From: Stenotrophomonas maltophilia
Lineage (GTDB): Bacteria > Pseudomonadota > Gammaproteobacteria > Xanthomonadales > Xanthomonadaceae
NCBI RefSeq assembly: GCF_002799155.1
Contig: NZ_NERD01000002.1
Coordinates: 310,001-374,000 of the forward strand
Length of the DNA stretch: 64,000 bases
Direction of reading: 5' to 3'
This document shows, in pieces, positions 11,015 through 19,356 of this stretch. Below the pieces are notes generated by a model. The model saw nothing but the letters and a program-made list of their open reading frames with translations, was not told the DNA's origin and did not search any database. The position numbers and the translations under genes are program-made. Numbering within the stretch: the first letter of the stretch is position 1; every line of letters starts with the position of its first letter.

Positions 11015-11094
11015 GGGGTGAACCCAAGACAGCGACCGTGGAAGGGGCTGGCTGGCCAAGGCGGGCGAGCGTTGGCTGTCTTGGGTTCACCCCC
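11015..11094. other. long hairpin between ahpC and ahpF
   Basis: Perfect 19-bp arms, GGGGTGAACCCAAGACAGC at 11015-11033 and its complement at 11075-11094, around a ~41-nt loop. No U-tract follows in either direction, so it is more likely an mRNA-processing or attenuating structure, or a repeat, than a classical terminator. A further short hairpin (GCCGTGGC...GCCACGGC) lies at 11132-11152, just after the ahpC stop. Confidence 0.75.
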
Positions 11095-11166
11095 ACGCCG
11101 GCGGGGGGACCGGCACGGGGATGAAAGGCGCGCCGTGGCGTGGGGCCACGGCAGGCCGGTACTGCT

Positions 11167-11730
11167 TTAGATCTTGCCGACCAGGTCCAGCGACGGGGTC
11201 AGGGTCTTCTCGCCTTCCTTCCACTTGGCCGGGCAGACCTGGTTCGGGTTGGCGGCGGTGAACTGGGCAGCCTTGAGCTTGCGCAGGGTCTCGGCGACGT
11301 CACGGGCGATCTCGTTGGAGTGGATCTCCAGGGTCTTGATCACGCCTTCCGGGTTGATGATGAAGGTGCCGCGCAGGGCCAGGCCTTCTTCTTCAATGTG
11401 CACGCCAAAGGCGCGGGTCAGCTGGTGGGTCGGGTCGCCGACCAGCGGGAACTGGGCCTTGCCGACGGCCGGCGAGGTTTCGTGCCACACCTTGTGCGAG
11501 AAGTGGGTGTCGGTGGTGACGATGTAGACCTCGGCGCCGGCCTTCTTGAACTCGGCGTAGTGGTCAGCGGCGTCTTCGATCTCGGTCGGGCAATTGAAGG
11601 TGAAGGCGGCCGGCATGAAGATCAGGACGGACCACTGGCCCTTCAGGCTGTTGTCGGAAACCTTGATGAACTCGCCATTGTGGTAAGCGTTGGCTTCGAA
11701 CGGCTGGATCTGGGTGTTGATGAGGGACAT
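11167..11730 (-). CDS. ahpC: alkyl hydroperoxide reductase subunit C (peroxiredoxin)
   Basis: Typical 2-Cys peroxiredoxin reducing hydrogen peroxide and organic peroxides, 187 aa. The peroxidatic cysteine is C47 in FTFNCPTE and the resolving cysteine lies in NQVCPAKW near the C-terminus. Two ATGs stand in tandem. The second (11730) has the better distance to AGAGGA and gives the family N-terminus MSLINT. It is the first gene of the ahpC-ahpF-oxyR cluster, with an OxyR-type half site about 100 bp upstream. Confidence 0.97.
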   Translation of the reverse strand: MSLINTQIQPFEANAYHNGEFIKVSDNSLKGQWSVLIFMPAAFTFNCPTEIEDAADHYAEFKKAGAEVYIVTTDTHFSHKVWHETSPAVGKAQFPLVGDPTHQLTRAFGVHIEEEGLALRGTFIINPEGVIKTLEIHSNEIARDVAETLRKLKAAQFTAANPNQVCPAKWKEGEKTLTPSLDLVGKI

Positions 11731-11803
11731 CATTTTTCCTCTGGTGAAGGGGAGTGGGTGAATCGACAGGAGCTAGGTTACCGATTCGCTCGCGATAAGA
11801 ACA

Positions 11804-11840
11804 ATCCATTGATTGCATCTATTTGATAGACGTAGGCTAT
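11804..11840 (-). promoter_or_regulatory. OxyR-type operator of ahpC
   Basis: A perfect ATAG-N7-CTAT half site at 11826-11840. Weaker quarter sites at the same helical spacing lie towards the gene (GCAT at 11815, ATCC at 11804). This fits the four-quarter OxyR site. Overlap with the -35 region of ahpC would fit activation, but the core promoter is not certain. Confidence 0.65.
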
Positions 11841-11984
11841 CAAAAGCCGATGAGCAGGCACTGAACCTTGTCGCCCCCGTCCTGCAACTGCCTGTGTGAC
11901 AAGGAAAATCTTCTGGGACGGTTGAATGGGGCCGATAGCCCCTCCTTATCCCCTCAGGCGGAACCTGAACGGTTTCCGGCTTTT

Positions 11985-12042
11985 GTAGAGTCGAGCCACG
12001 CTCCGGTGCTCCAGAAGCAGCCGAGCGTGGGCTCGGCTCTAC
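11985..12042. repeat. SMAG inverted pair
   Basis: Two GTAG-ended hairpin units facing each other: GTAGAGTCGAGCCACGCTC and, on the other strand, GTAGAGCCGAGCCCACGCTC. The ends lie 9 bp before the prmC start, so the pair may be part of the prmC leader. The remainder of 11841-11984 shows nothing recognisable. Confidence 0.8.
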
Positions 12043-12051
12043 AATTGCGGA

Positions 12052-12909
12052 ATGTCTCTGCAACCCGAATCCTCCCTGCGCCAAGTCGTGGCCGAGGCCA
12101 GTGCCCGCCTCGGTGGCGTCGACGCCCGCCACGAGGCCGAACTGCTGCTGCTGCACGTGCTGGACCGCCCTCGCAGCTGGCTGTTCGCGCATGCCACCGA
12201 TCCGCTCGCCACCGCCGACCAGGTCGCCTTCGAAGCCCTGTTGGCCCGCCGCGTGGCTGGCGAGCCGGTGGCCTACCTGACCGGCCGCCGCGGTTTCTGG
12301 ACGCTGGACCTGGAGGTCGACCCGGCCACGCTGATCCCGCGCCCGGAAACCGAACTGCTGGTGGAGCTCGCGCTGGATCGCCTGCCACAGGGCCGCGCAC
12401 TGCAGCTGGCCGACCTGGGCACCGGCAGTGGCGCGATCGCGCTGGCCCTGGCCAGCGAACGGCCGCAAGCGCAGGTGCTGGCCACCGATGCCAGCTCCGG
12501 TGCGCTGGCCGTGGCCGCGCGCAATGCCGCCCGCCATGAACTGGGCAACGTCCGCTTCGCCGAGGGCGGGCACGACTGGTATGCGCCGCTGCAGGGCGCG
12601 CGGTTCGACCTGATCGCCAGCAATCCGCCGTACATCGCCAGTGATGACCCGCACCTGGTACAGGGCGACCTGCGCTTCGAACCGGCCACCGCGCTGGCCT
12701 CCGGCGTGGATGGGCTGGATGACATCCGCCGCATCGTCGACGGTGGCCAGGCCCATCTGCTGCCCGGCGGCTGGCTGCTGATCGAGCACGGTTGGGACCA
12801 GGGTGCGGCGATCCGCGCGCTGTTCGAGGCCGCGGGTTTTGCGGAGGTGCAGACCGTGCAGGACCTGGAGCAGCGCGACCGGATCACCCTGGGCCGGCGT
12901 CCGGCCTAG
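12052..12909 (+). CDS. prmC: release factor glutamine N5-methyltransferase PrmC
   Basis: Methylates the glutamine of the GGQ motif in release factors RF1 and RF2 with SAM. The 285-aa protein has an N-terminal helical domain, SAM motif [11 protein letters not shown] near residue 121, and the catalytic NPPY at 191-194. In many bacteria prmC follows prfA. Here prfA is 26 kb away, next to hemA. The start lies 9 bp after an inverted SMAG pair and no clear ribosome-binding site is visible. Confidence 0.95.
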   Translation: MSLQPESSLRQVVAEASARLGGVDARHEAELLLLHVLDRPRSWLFAHATDPLATADQVAFEALLARRVAGEPVAYLTGRRGFWTLDLEVDPATLIPRPETELLVELALDRLPQGRALQLADLGTGSGAIALALASERPQAQVLATDASSGALAVAARNAARHELGNVRFAEGGHDWYAPLQGARFDLIASNPPYIASDDPHLVQGDLRFEPATALASGVDGLDDIRRIVDGGQAHLLPGGWLLIEHGWDQGAAIRALFEAAGFAEVQTVQDLEQRDRITLGRRPA

Positions 12910-12957
12910 AATGGAGGTTCTCCTGCCCCGGCAGGGCATCACCCTGGAGCTGCAAGC

Positions 12958-13899
12958 ATGCGTACGCTGTACCCCGCCATCACCCCCTACGACGTAGGCA
13001 CCCTGAAGGTCGACGATCGCCACACGCTGTACTTCGAACAGTGCGGCAACCCGGACGGCAAGCCGGTGGTGATGTTGCACGGTGGCCCGGGCGGCGGCTG
13101 CAGCGACAAGATGCGCCAGTTCCACGACCCGTCGAAGTACCGCATCATCCTGTTCGACCAGCGCGGTGCCGGCCGTTCCACCCCGCACGCCGACCTGGTG
13201 GACAACACCACCTGGGACCTCGTCGCCGACATCGAGAAGCTGCGTGAGCATCTGAAGGTGGATCGCTGGCAGGTGTTCGGCGGCAGCTGGGGTTCGACCC
13301 TGGCCCTGGCCTATGCCGAAACCCACCCGCAGCGCGTGACCGAACTGGTCCTGCGCGGCATCTTCATGCTGCGCCGCTGGGAGCTGGAATGGTTCTACCA
13401 GGAGGGTGCCAACCGCCTGTTCCCGGATGCGTGGGAGCACTATCTGAAGCCGATTCCGGCGGTGGAACGTCATGACCTGATCTCGGCCTTCCACCGCCGC
13501 CTGACCAGCGACGACGAAGCCACCCGCCTGGAAGCGGCCAAGGCGTGGGCGGTGTGGGAAGGCGCGACCAGCTTCCTGCACGTCGATGACGACTTCATCA
13601 ACAGCCACGAAGACCCGCACTTCGCCCTGGCCTTTGCCCGCATCGAGAACCACTACTTCGTCAACGGCGGCTTCTTCGAAGTGGAAGACCAGCTGCTGCG
13701 CGACGCGCACCGCATCGCCGACATCCCGGGCGTGATCGTGCACGGCCGCTACGACGTGGTCTGCCCGCTGGCCAACGCCTGGGACCTGACCAAGGTGTGG
13801 CCGAAGGCGAAGCTGGAGATCACCCCGGCCTCGGGCCATTCGGCGTTTGAAGCCGAGAACGTGGACGCGTTGGTGCGCGCCACCGATAGCTTCGCCTGA
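12958..13899 (+). CDS. pip: proline iminopeptidase
   Basis: Alpha/beta-hydrolase (peptidase S33) releasing N-terminal proline, 313 aa. It has the oxyanion motif HGGPGGG near residue 41 and the nucleophile elbow GGSWGS with S110. The later acid and histidine positions are in GRYDVVCP and ASGHSAFE. It follows prmC by 48 bp and may share its transcript. An SMAG pair lies just past the stop. Confidence 0.94.
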   Translation: MRTLYPAITPYDVGTLKVDDRHTLYFEQCGNPDGKPVVMLHGGPGGGCSDKMRQFHDPSKYRIILFDQRGAGRSTPHADLVDNTTWDLVADIEKLREHLKVDRWQVFGGSWGSTLALAYAETHPQRVTELVLRGIFMLRRWELEWFYQEGANRLFPDAWEHYLKPIPAVERHDLISAFHRRLTSDDEATRLEAAKAWAVWEGATSFLHVDDDFINSHEDPHFALAFARIENHYFVNGGFFEVEDQLLRDAHRIADIPGVIVHGRYDVVCPLANAWDLTKVWPKAKLEITPASGHSAFEAENVDALVRATDSFA

Positions 13900-13905
13900 T
13901 CGATG

Positions 13906-13966
13906 GTAGTGCCGGCCATTGGCCGGCAACGCCTCAGCGGTGGCGCCGGGCCACGCCCGGCGCTAC
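13906..13966. repeat. SMAG inverted pair
   Basis: GTAGTGCCGGCCATTGGCCGGCA followed by GGCGCCGGGCCACGCCCGGCGCTAC (split as two hairpins, the second GTAG-ended on the minus strand). It fills the space between the convergent pip and LysR genes and overlaps the LysR stop by a few bases. Confidence 0.8.
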
Positions 13967-14847
13967 CACTGCCCTGCCAGCAACGCGTCGGCCAGCACCT
14001 GCAGCTTCGGCGAATGCTGGCGCGAGGGCGGGTAGATCAGCGACAGCGCGCGGCTGCGGCCTTCAAACCGCTGCAGCACGCGTTGCAGGCGGCCGTCCGC
14101 CAGCGCGTCGGCCACCGCGAAATCCATCACCTGCACGATGCCGATGCCGGCGAACGCCGCTTCCACCAGCGGATCGCCGCTGTCGAACACCATCCGCGTC
14201 GGTGGGGTGAACTCACGCAGTTGGCCCTCCTGCACGAACTGCCAATCCACCAGCCGGCCACTGCGCAGGTTGCGCACCGCCAGGCAGGCATGGTCCTGCA
14301 GCGCGGTGACATCGTTGGGCGCGCCACAGCGGGCCAGATAGGCGGGGCTGGCCACCGTCACCCAGCGCAGCGGACGCAGCGGGCGTGCGACGATGCGCTG
14401 GTCGGCGATGACGCCGGTGCGCAGCGCGGCATCGAAACCTTCCTCGACCAGATCGACCAGGCGGTCGCTGAGCACCGCTTCCACCTGCAGCTGCGGGTGC
14501 TGTTGCAGCAACGGCGCCAGCAGCGGCACCAGCACCTTGCGCCCGAACATCGATGGCGCGCTGATCTTCAATGTGCCCGAGGGCGTGCACGGGCGGTCCG
14601 CCAATTGCCGCTCGGCATCGTCGAGGCCGGCCAGCAGCGGTGCCACCTGTTCCACGAACTGACGGCCATCCGGCGTCAGCGCCACGTTGCGGGTGTTCCG
14701 CTGCAGCAGCTTGACCCCCAGCGACACTTCCAGCCGCCCGATCGCGCGCGACAGGCCGGACTGGCTCAGGCCCAGCTGGCCGGCAGCCACGGTGAAACTG
14801 CGGGCTTCGGCCACCTGCACCAGCATGCGCACCGCATTGAGGTCCAT
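13963..14847 (-). CDS. LysR-family transcriptional regulator
   Basis: A 294-aa LysR regulator with N-terminal helix-turn-helix (MDLNAVRMLVQVAEARSF, SQSGLSRAIGRLE) and a substrate-binding-like effector domain. The start at 14847 follows GGAG with 5-bp spacing on the coding strand; longer versions are not supported. It is transcribed away from the MFS transporter, with a palindrome between them. It is therefore likely to control that transporter. The effector is unknown. Confidence 0.9.
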   Translation of the reverse strand: MDLNAVRMLVQVAEARSFTVAAGQLGLSQSGLSRAIGRLEVSLGVKLLQRNTRNVALTPDGRQFVEQVAPLLAGLDDAERQLADRPCTPSGTLKISAPSMFGRKVLVPLLAPLLQQHPQLQVEAVLSDRLVDLVEEGFDAALRTGVIADQRIVARPLRPLRWVTVASPAYLARCGAPNDVTALQDHACLAVRNLRSGRLVDWQFVQEGQLREFTPPTRMVFDSGDPLVEAAFAGIGIVQVMDFAVADALADGRLQRVLQRFEGRSRALSLIYPPSRQHSPKLQVLADALLAGQW

Positions 14848-14899
14848 CGAGGCTCCATTCATGCGGAAAATCATGACAGATATCGTGGGCATGGGGTTT

Positions 14900-14919
14900 A
14901 TTGATTGGTCTGCATCAAT
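14900..14919. promoter_or_regulatory. palindromic operator between LysR and MFS genes
   Basis: ATTGAT-N8-ATCAAT, a perfect 6-bp inverted repeat in the 105-bp divergent region. It has the form of a LysR-type recognition site (T-N11-A). It lies 34 bp before the transporter start and 53 bp before the regulator start. Confidence 0.7.
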
Positions 14920-14952
14920 GAGACTGCGCTCCCCCACTGCGCCGGACCGCCA

Positions 14953-16365
14953 ATGCATCCCCTCAAATACCCGCGCTGGGCGCTGACCCTGCTGGCCACC
15001 GCCCAGCTGATCATCGCCCTGGACGCCACCATCATCTTCGTCGCCCTGCATGACATGGGGCGCGCGCTGCAGATCAACGCGCAGCAGCTGCAATGGGTGG
15101 TCAGTGCCTACACCGTGGCCTTCGGCGGCAGCCTGCTGCTGGGCGGGCGCGCCGCCGACCTGATCGGCCGCCGCCGCTTCTACCGGCTGGGCATGCTGCT
15201 GTTCGCGCTGGCCTCGCTGCTCGGCGCGCTGGCGCCGGATGCCACCTTGCTGATCATCGCGCGCGCGGCACAGGGCATCGGCGCGGCGCTGCTGTTCCCG
15301 GCCACGCTGGCACTGATCAACACGCTGTACGCGGAAGGCCCGGTGCGCAACCGCGCCCTGGCGATCTGGAGCATGGCCAGCGCGGTTGGCCTGGCGCTGG
15401 GCACCCTGCTCGGTGGTGTGCTGACCCAGGCGTTCGGCTGGCCGGCGGTGCTGGCGGTGATCGTGCCGCTGGCCACGGCGTGTGCGGTCGCAGCCGGTGC
15501 ATGGCTACCGGCCGACGGCCCGCGTGCGCATGGCCGTTCGTTCGACCTGGCCGGCTGCATCACCGTCACCCTCGGCGGCAGCCTGCTGGTGACCACGCTG
15601 GTGCAGGGCCCGGAATGGGGTTGGACGGCGCCGGCCACGCTCGGCTGCCTGCTGCTGTCGGTGCTGTTGCTGGTGGCGTTCGTGCAGATCGAGCAGCGCA
15701 GCCGCGATCCGCTGATGCAGTTCGCGCTGCTGCGCCTGCCGGGCCTGCGTGCCGCGCTGGGCCTGACCTTCGCCTTCATGAGCAGCTACGGCGTGCAGTA
15801 CTACTTCATGGCGTTGTACTTCCAGGATGGCTATGGCTGGAGCCCGCTGCAGGCCGGCCTGGCCTTCCTGCCCGCCACCGCGGTCTGCACGGTGGGCATC
15901 CAGCTGGCCGAATGGACGCTGCAGCGCTGGAGCGCGCGAAAGGTGCTGGTGGTCGGGCAGCTGGCCGGTGCCATCGGTATCGCCTGGGTGGCCGCGACGC
16001 TGCCGCACGGCGCGAACTTCTGGCCGCTGCTGCCCGGCGTGGTGGTACTGAGCATCGGCCAGGGCATGACCTGGACCTCGATGTGGATCGTGGCCGGGCA
16101 GGGGGTTCCCGCTGCCCAGCAGGGCGTGGCCTCGGGCATGGCGGCCACTGCACAGCAGATCGGCGGCGCGTTGGGCCTGGCGGTGCTGGTGATGGTGGCC
16201 AATGCCGATGCGGGTGCCGCCGGCTCGTCGAGTGCACTGGCCGGGCTGGTGCGCGCCGAGTATGGCGCGGCGTTGTTCGCGCTGTTCGGCGTGGTGATCG
16301 CGCTGGGCCTGCGCCCGGCACCGGTAGACTCGGCAGTGACCGCTTGCCTGGGCAACGACGCATGA
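14953..16365 (+). CDS. MFS drug/metabolite efflux transporter (DHA2 type)
   Basis: Integral inner-membrane transporter of 470 aa with about 14 hydrophobic segments, as in the DHA2 (EmrB/QacA) family of proton-driven exporters. Visible motifs are LDATIIFVALHDM in helix 1 (family D motif) and the loop LLGGRAADLIGRRRFYRLG (motif A). The start at 14953 begins MHPLKYPRWAL; an earlier in-frame ATG translates the operator. The substrate is unknown. It overlaps the next gene by ATGA. Confidence 0.9.
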   Translation: MHPLKYPRWALTLLATAQLIIALDATIIFVALHDMGRALQINAQQLQWVVSAYTVAFGGSLLLGGRAADLIGRRRFYRLGMLLFALASLLGALAPDATLLIIARAAQGIGAALLFPATLALINTLYAEGPVRNRALAIWSMASAVGLALGTLLGGVLTQAFGWPAVLAVIVPLATACAVAAGAWLPADGPRAHGRSFDLAGCITVTLGGSLLVTTLVQGPEWGWTAPATLGCLLLSVLLLVAFVQIEQRSRDPLMQFALLRLPGLRAALGLTFAFMSSYGVQYYFMALYFQDGYGWSPLQAGLAFLPATAVCTVGIQLAEWTLQRWSARKVLVVGQLAGAIGIAWVAATLPHGANFWPLLPGVVVLSIGQGMTWTSMWIVAGQGVPAAQQGVASGMAATAQQIGGALGLAVLVMVANADAGAAGSSSALAGLVRAEYGAALFALFGVVIALGLRPAPVDSAVTACLGNDA

Positions 16366-17033
16366 TCGAACTGCTGGACCTGCAACAGACCCTGTGCGCC
16401 TTTGCGGCCTGCAATGATGACGATGCGGTGTACGCCTCCTTCGGTTGGGTGCATGCCACCGGGGGCGATCTGCTGCAGGCGCGTTTCTGGCTGCCGGCCG
16501 ATGAAGGCGAGGCATTCGACGACGACGGTGATGTTCCCGCCGAGGCGCGCGCGCTGGGCCTGTCCACCTTTCTTGAACCGGCGACCTTCGCCGACGTGCT
16601 CGACGTGCAGAAGCGGCAGCGGCCGCTGTCCACGCTGGCCGACCATGCACGGGCGCTGGCGTACTACGCCGAGTTCGACGCGTTCCGGCAGGTTGAAGGC
16701 ATCGACGAGGCGCTGGGCGAAGCGGACGCCGGGGAACAGGCGGCGGCGCGCGAGGCCGGCATTGGTGCGGGCATCTTCGCGTCGTTCGATCTGGTGCTGG
16801 TCGCGTGCCCGGAGGCACAGGTCAAGGCAGTGGCCCGGCGCGTGGCGCACCTGCTGGAGATTCGGGTGGGCGAGGCGCTGCCGCGCTGTCGTGCGTTGCC
16901 GCTGCTGCTGGGCCAGGCACTGGACCGCAAGCGTGCGCAGGCGATCAAGGATGACTTCGCCGCTGTTGGCGCAACGCTGCAGGTGCGCGGCTTCAAGCCG
17001 TTCCCGTGGATGGACGCGCCTGCACTGCGTTGA
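16362..17033 (+). CDS. protein of unknown function, coupled to the MFS gene
   Basis: A 223-aa acidic soluble protein starting at an ATG that overlaps the stop of the transporter gene (ATGA), so translation is probably coupled. I do not recognise the family. The C-terminal stretch ALPLLLGQALDRKRAQAIKD followed by FAAVGATLQV resembles the helix-strand pattern of ribosomal L7/L12 C-terminal-like domains. That likeness is only a weak inference. Confidence 0.7.
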   Translation: MIELLDLQQTLCAFAACNDDDAVYASFGWVHATGGDLLQARFWLPADEGEAFDDDGDVPAEARALGLSTFLEPATFADVLDVQKRQRPLSTLADHARALAYYAEFDAFRQVEGIDEALGEADAGEQAAAREAGIGAGIFASFDLVLVACPEAQVKAVARRVAHLLEIRVGEALPRCRALPLLLGQALDRKRAQAIKDDFAAVGATLQVRGFKPFPWMDAPALR

Positions 17034-17040
17034 ACAACAC

Positions 17041-17061
17041 CATCCACGCCATGCGTGGATG
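17041..17061. repeat. SMAG-like hairpin
   Basis: CATCCACGCCATGCGTGGATG, a palindrome of the ATCCACGC type seen again at 26995 and 35185. It lacks a clear GTAG end. It lies between convergent genes, 8 bp after the unknown gene and just before the amidohydrolase stop at 17065. Confidence 0.65.
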
Positions 17062-17064
17062 GGA

Positions 17065-17877
17065 TCATGCCAAGGCCAGCAACCCCGGCTGCAATGCGTT
17101 GAAGATCCGCGCCAGCCGTTCCGCCCATGCCTGTTGCCCGGTGGCATCGGTGATCAGGTCCTGGCGGATTTCCAGTTCCACATGCACCAGGCCGCGCCCT
17201 TCGCCATGCACCGGCACCGCATAGTCGCTGGTACTGCTGACCGAATACGGTTCGTTGTCACCCACCACCAGGTCGCCTTCGTCGCGCAGTGCCTGCAGCA
17301 GTGCGTGCGCAAAGCGCGTGTCCTGGTGGTACAGCACGCCGGCGTGCCACGGCCGCTGCATGCCGTTCATGGCCGGGGTGAAGCTGTGCATCATCACCAG
17401 CAACGTGGGGCGGCCGGCATCGCGGCGTGCATCAAGTTCGGCGTCGATGCGTGCGTGGTAGGGCGCGTGGATCGCATCGATGCGCTGCTGCCGCTGCGCC
17501 ACCGACAGCCTGGCATTGCCCGGCACCATGGTGTGGTCGCTCACTTCCGGAATCAGCGTAGGTGAGGCCAGCGGGCGGTTGCAGTCGATCAGCAGCCGCG
17601 AGTAGGTCTGTTCGATCGCCCAGGCATCCAGCCGTTCGGCCAATGCGCGGGTGGTGCCGGCAATGCCGATGTCCCATCCGATGTGGCGATCCAGCTCAGG
17701 CTGCGCAAGGCCCAGCCTGTCCAGCGCATGCGGCACCTGCTGCCCGGCGTGATCGGCCAGCAGCAGGTACGGCGAGGCGCCCTGTGCGTGGTGGATCGTG
17801 TAGATCGGCGGGTCGTCGGCGCCCAGCAACGCCGGCAAGGCGTGGAGGTCGGCGTCAGCCACGCGGGCGCCCGTCAA
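17065..17877 (-). CDS. N-formylglutamate amidohydrolase-family protein
   Basis: A 270-aa member of the N-formylglutamate amidohydrolase (HutG-like, PF05013) family of zinc hydrolases. Typical segments are YLLLADHAGQQVP near residue 37, the GWDIG motif, YSRLLIDCNRPL, MHSFTPAMNG and RPWHAGVLY. There are no histidine-degradation genes around it, so the real substrate may be another N-acyl amino acid. It is the last gene of an overlapping operon; its start lies inside the Nudix gene by 23 bp. Confidence 0.85.
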   Translation of the reverse strand: MTGARVADADLHALPALLGADDPPIYTIHHAQGASPYLLLADHAGQQVPHALDRLGLAQPELDRHIGWDIGIAGTTRALAERLDAWAIEQTYSRLLIDCNRPLASPTLIPEVSDHTMVPGNARLSVAQRQQRIDAIHAPYHARIDAELDARRDAGRPTLLVMMHSFTPAMNGMQRPWHAGVLYHQDTRFAHALLQALRDEGDLVVGDNEPYSVSSTSDYAVPVHGEGRGLVHVELEIRQDLITDATGQQAWAERLARIFNALQPGLLALA

Positions 17878-18409
17878 GGTGGTGCTCGATCATCCACAGG
17901 CCGGCCCACAGCTTGGCATCCAGCTCGTAGCCTTCACCCATCTTCTGCACCAGCCAGGCCGCAGCCTCGTCGCGCGGAATCTCGTGCACGGTGATGTCTT
18001 CGCTGTCATCGCCGCCGCCTTCGCCGACCCGGCGCAGTCCGGTGGCACGCACGAAGGCGATCTTCTCGCTGCTGGCGCCGGAAGACGTCGGGCCGATCAT
18101 CAGCACCTCGGCGTGATCGGCGGTCCAGCCGGTTTCTTCTTCCAGCTCGCGCACGGCCGAGACTTCGATCGATTCGCCTGCATCGATGTCACCGACCAGG
18201 CCGGCCGGCATCTCGATGGTGGGGGCCTGCAGCGGTACGCGGAACTGCTCGACGAACAGCACCTTGTCCTCCGGGGTGACGGCGATGATGATCGCGGCCA
18301 GGCCACCGGCATGGGTACGTTCGCTGTATTCCCAGGTGCCGCGCACCAGCATGCGCTGGTACTTGCCTTCATAGACGACGCGCGGGGCTTCGGTGTTGCG
18401 CTGGTTCAT
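17855..18409 (-). CDS. Nudix hydrolase (ADP-ribose pyrophosphatase-like)
   Basis: A 184-aa Nudix protein with the full box: G in GDIDAGES, then AVRELEEETGW. The length and the sequence before the box (VEQFRVPLQAPTIEMPAGLV) resemble the NudF/ADP-ribose pyrophosphatase subgroup, which hydrolyses ADP-ribose or related nucleotide sugars. The start ATG at 18409 overlaps the stop of the exonuclease gene by ATGA. Confidence 0.88.
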   Translation of the reverse strand: MNQRNTEAPRVVYEGKYQRMLVRGTWEYSERTHAGGLAAIIIAVTPEDKVLFVEQFRVPLQAPTIEMPAGLVGDIDAGESIEVSAVRELEEETGWTADHAEVLMIGPTSSGASSEKIAFVRATGLRRVGEGGGDDSEDITVHEIPRDEAAAWLVQKMGEGYELDAKLWAGLWMIEHHLDGRPRG

Positions 18410-19356
18410 GCGGGTTCGCCGGAATGGGAAAAAGAGGGAGTGGGAACGGGGTCGGCCACGCCAGCGGCATCGAACAGCCGGCGGCGGGTCATCGGGCCGA
18501 AGCGCAGGGTCTGGCACAGGCCACCGAGCAGCTCCGGATCGGCCGACTGGCGCAGCAGCCCAGGCTGGCTGCCTTCCAGCGGCGCATCCAGCGCGATGGT
18601 GGTCAGCTGGCGCCAGAGCTGCGCGTGCTCGCGCTGTTCGCGCAGGCGCACCGCCATCTGTGCGGCGCCGCGCAGGCGCAGGAACGGCACTTCGTCCAGG
18701 CGTTCGTACAGTGCATCCATGCTGCCGAAGTGGGCCAGCAGCACGGCGGCGGACTTGCTGCCGACACCACTGACACCAGGAATGTTGTCCACCGCATCGC
18801 CGCACAGCGCCAGGTAGTCGGCAATCTGGTGCGCGTGCACGCCGTGCCGTGCCTTGACGCCGGCCACGTCCCAGCGCTGGTTGCGGGCGTAGTCCCACTG
18901 CTCGTCGTGGTCGAGCAGCAACTGCGACAGGTCCTTGTCGGCGGAGATGATCACCCCGCGATGGCTGCCGCGGTGCACGTGCAGGGCGCTGCCGATCAGG
19001 TCGTCGGCCTCGTATTCGTGGTGGGCCAGCACGGCAAGGCCCAACGCCGCGCACAGGGCCTTGCAGTGCACGAACTGGCGCTTGAGCGCCTCCGGCGCCG
19101 GATCGCGGTTGGCCTTGTAGGCCGGATACAGCCGGTGGCGGAAGCCGCTGTCCAGCGCTTCGTCGAAGGCGATGGCGATATGCCGCGGTCGCTCGCGCTC
19201 CAGCAGGTCCAGCAGGAAGCGGGCGAAGCCGTGCACTGCATTGGTCGGCCAGCCCTGGGCGTCCTGGAACTGGTCCGGCAGCGAGTGCCAGGCGCGGAAC
19301 ACGTAGATGCTGGCGTCGACCAGGTACAGCGACGGCGGCGGAGCCGGCAGGGTCAT
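18406..19356 (-). CDS. PolA-type 5'-3' exonuclease / flap endonuclease
   Basis: A 316-aa protein matching the 5'-3' exonuclease domain of DNA polymerase I without the polymerase part. It carries the metal-binding YLVDASIYVFRA at the N-terminus, AFDEALDSGFRH, YEADDLIGS, ISADKDLSQLL, and the helix-3-turn-helix DAVDNIPGVSGVGSKSA. It probably acts on flaps or 5' ends in DNA. E. coli Xni (ExoIX) is a similar stand-alone relative but shorter. ATGA overlaps link it to both neighbouring genes. Confidence 0.88.
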   Translation of the reverse strand: MTLPAPPPSLYLVDASIYVFRAWHSLPDQFQDAQGWPTNAVHGFARFLLDLLERERPRHIAIAFDEALDSGFRHRLYPAYKANRDPAPEALKRQFVHCKALCAALGLAVLAHHEYEADDLIGSALHVHRGSHRGVIISADKDLSQLLLDHDEQWDYARNQRWDVAGVKARHGVHAHQIADYLALCGDAVDNIPGVSGVGSKSAAVLLAHFGSMDALYERLDEVPFLRLRGAAQMAVRLREQREHAQLWRQLTTIALDAPLEGSQPGLLRQSADPELLGGLCQTLRFGPMTRRRLFDAAGVADPVPTPSFSHSGEPA

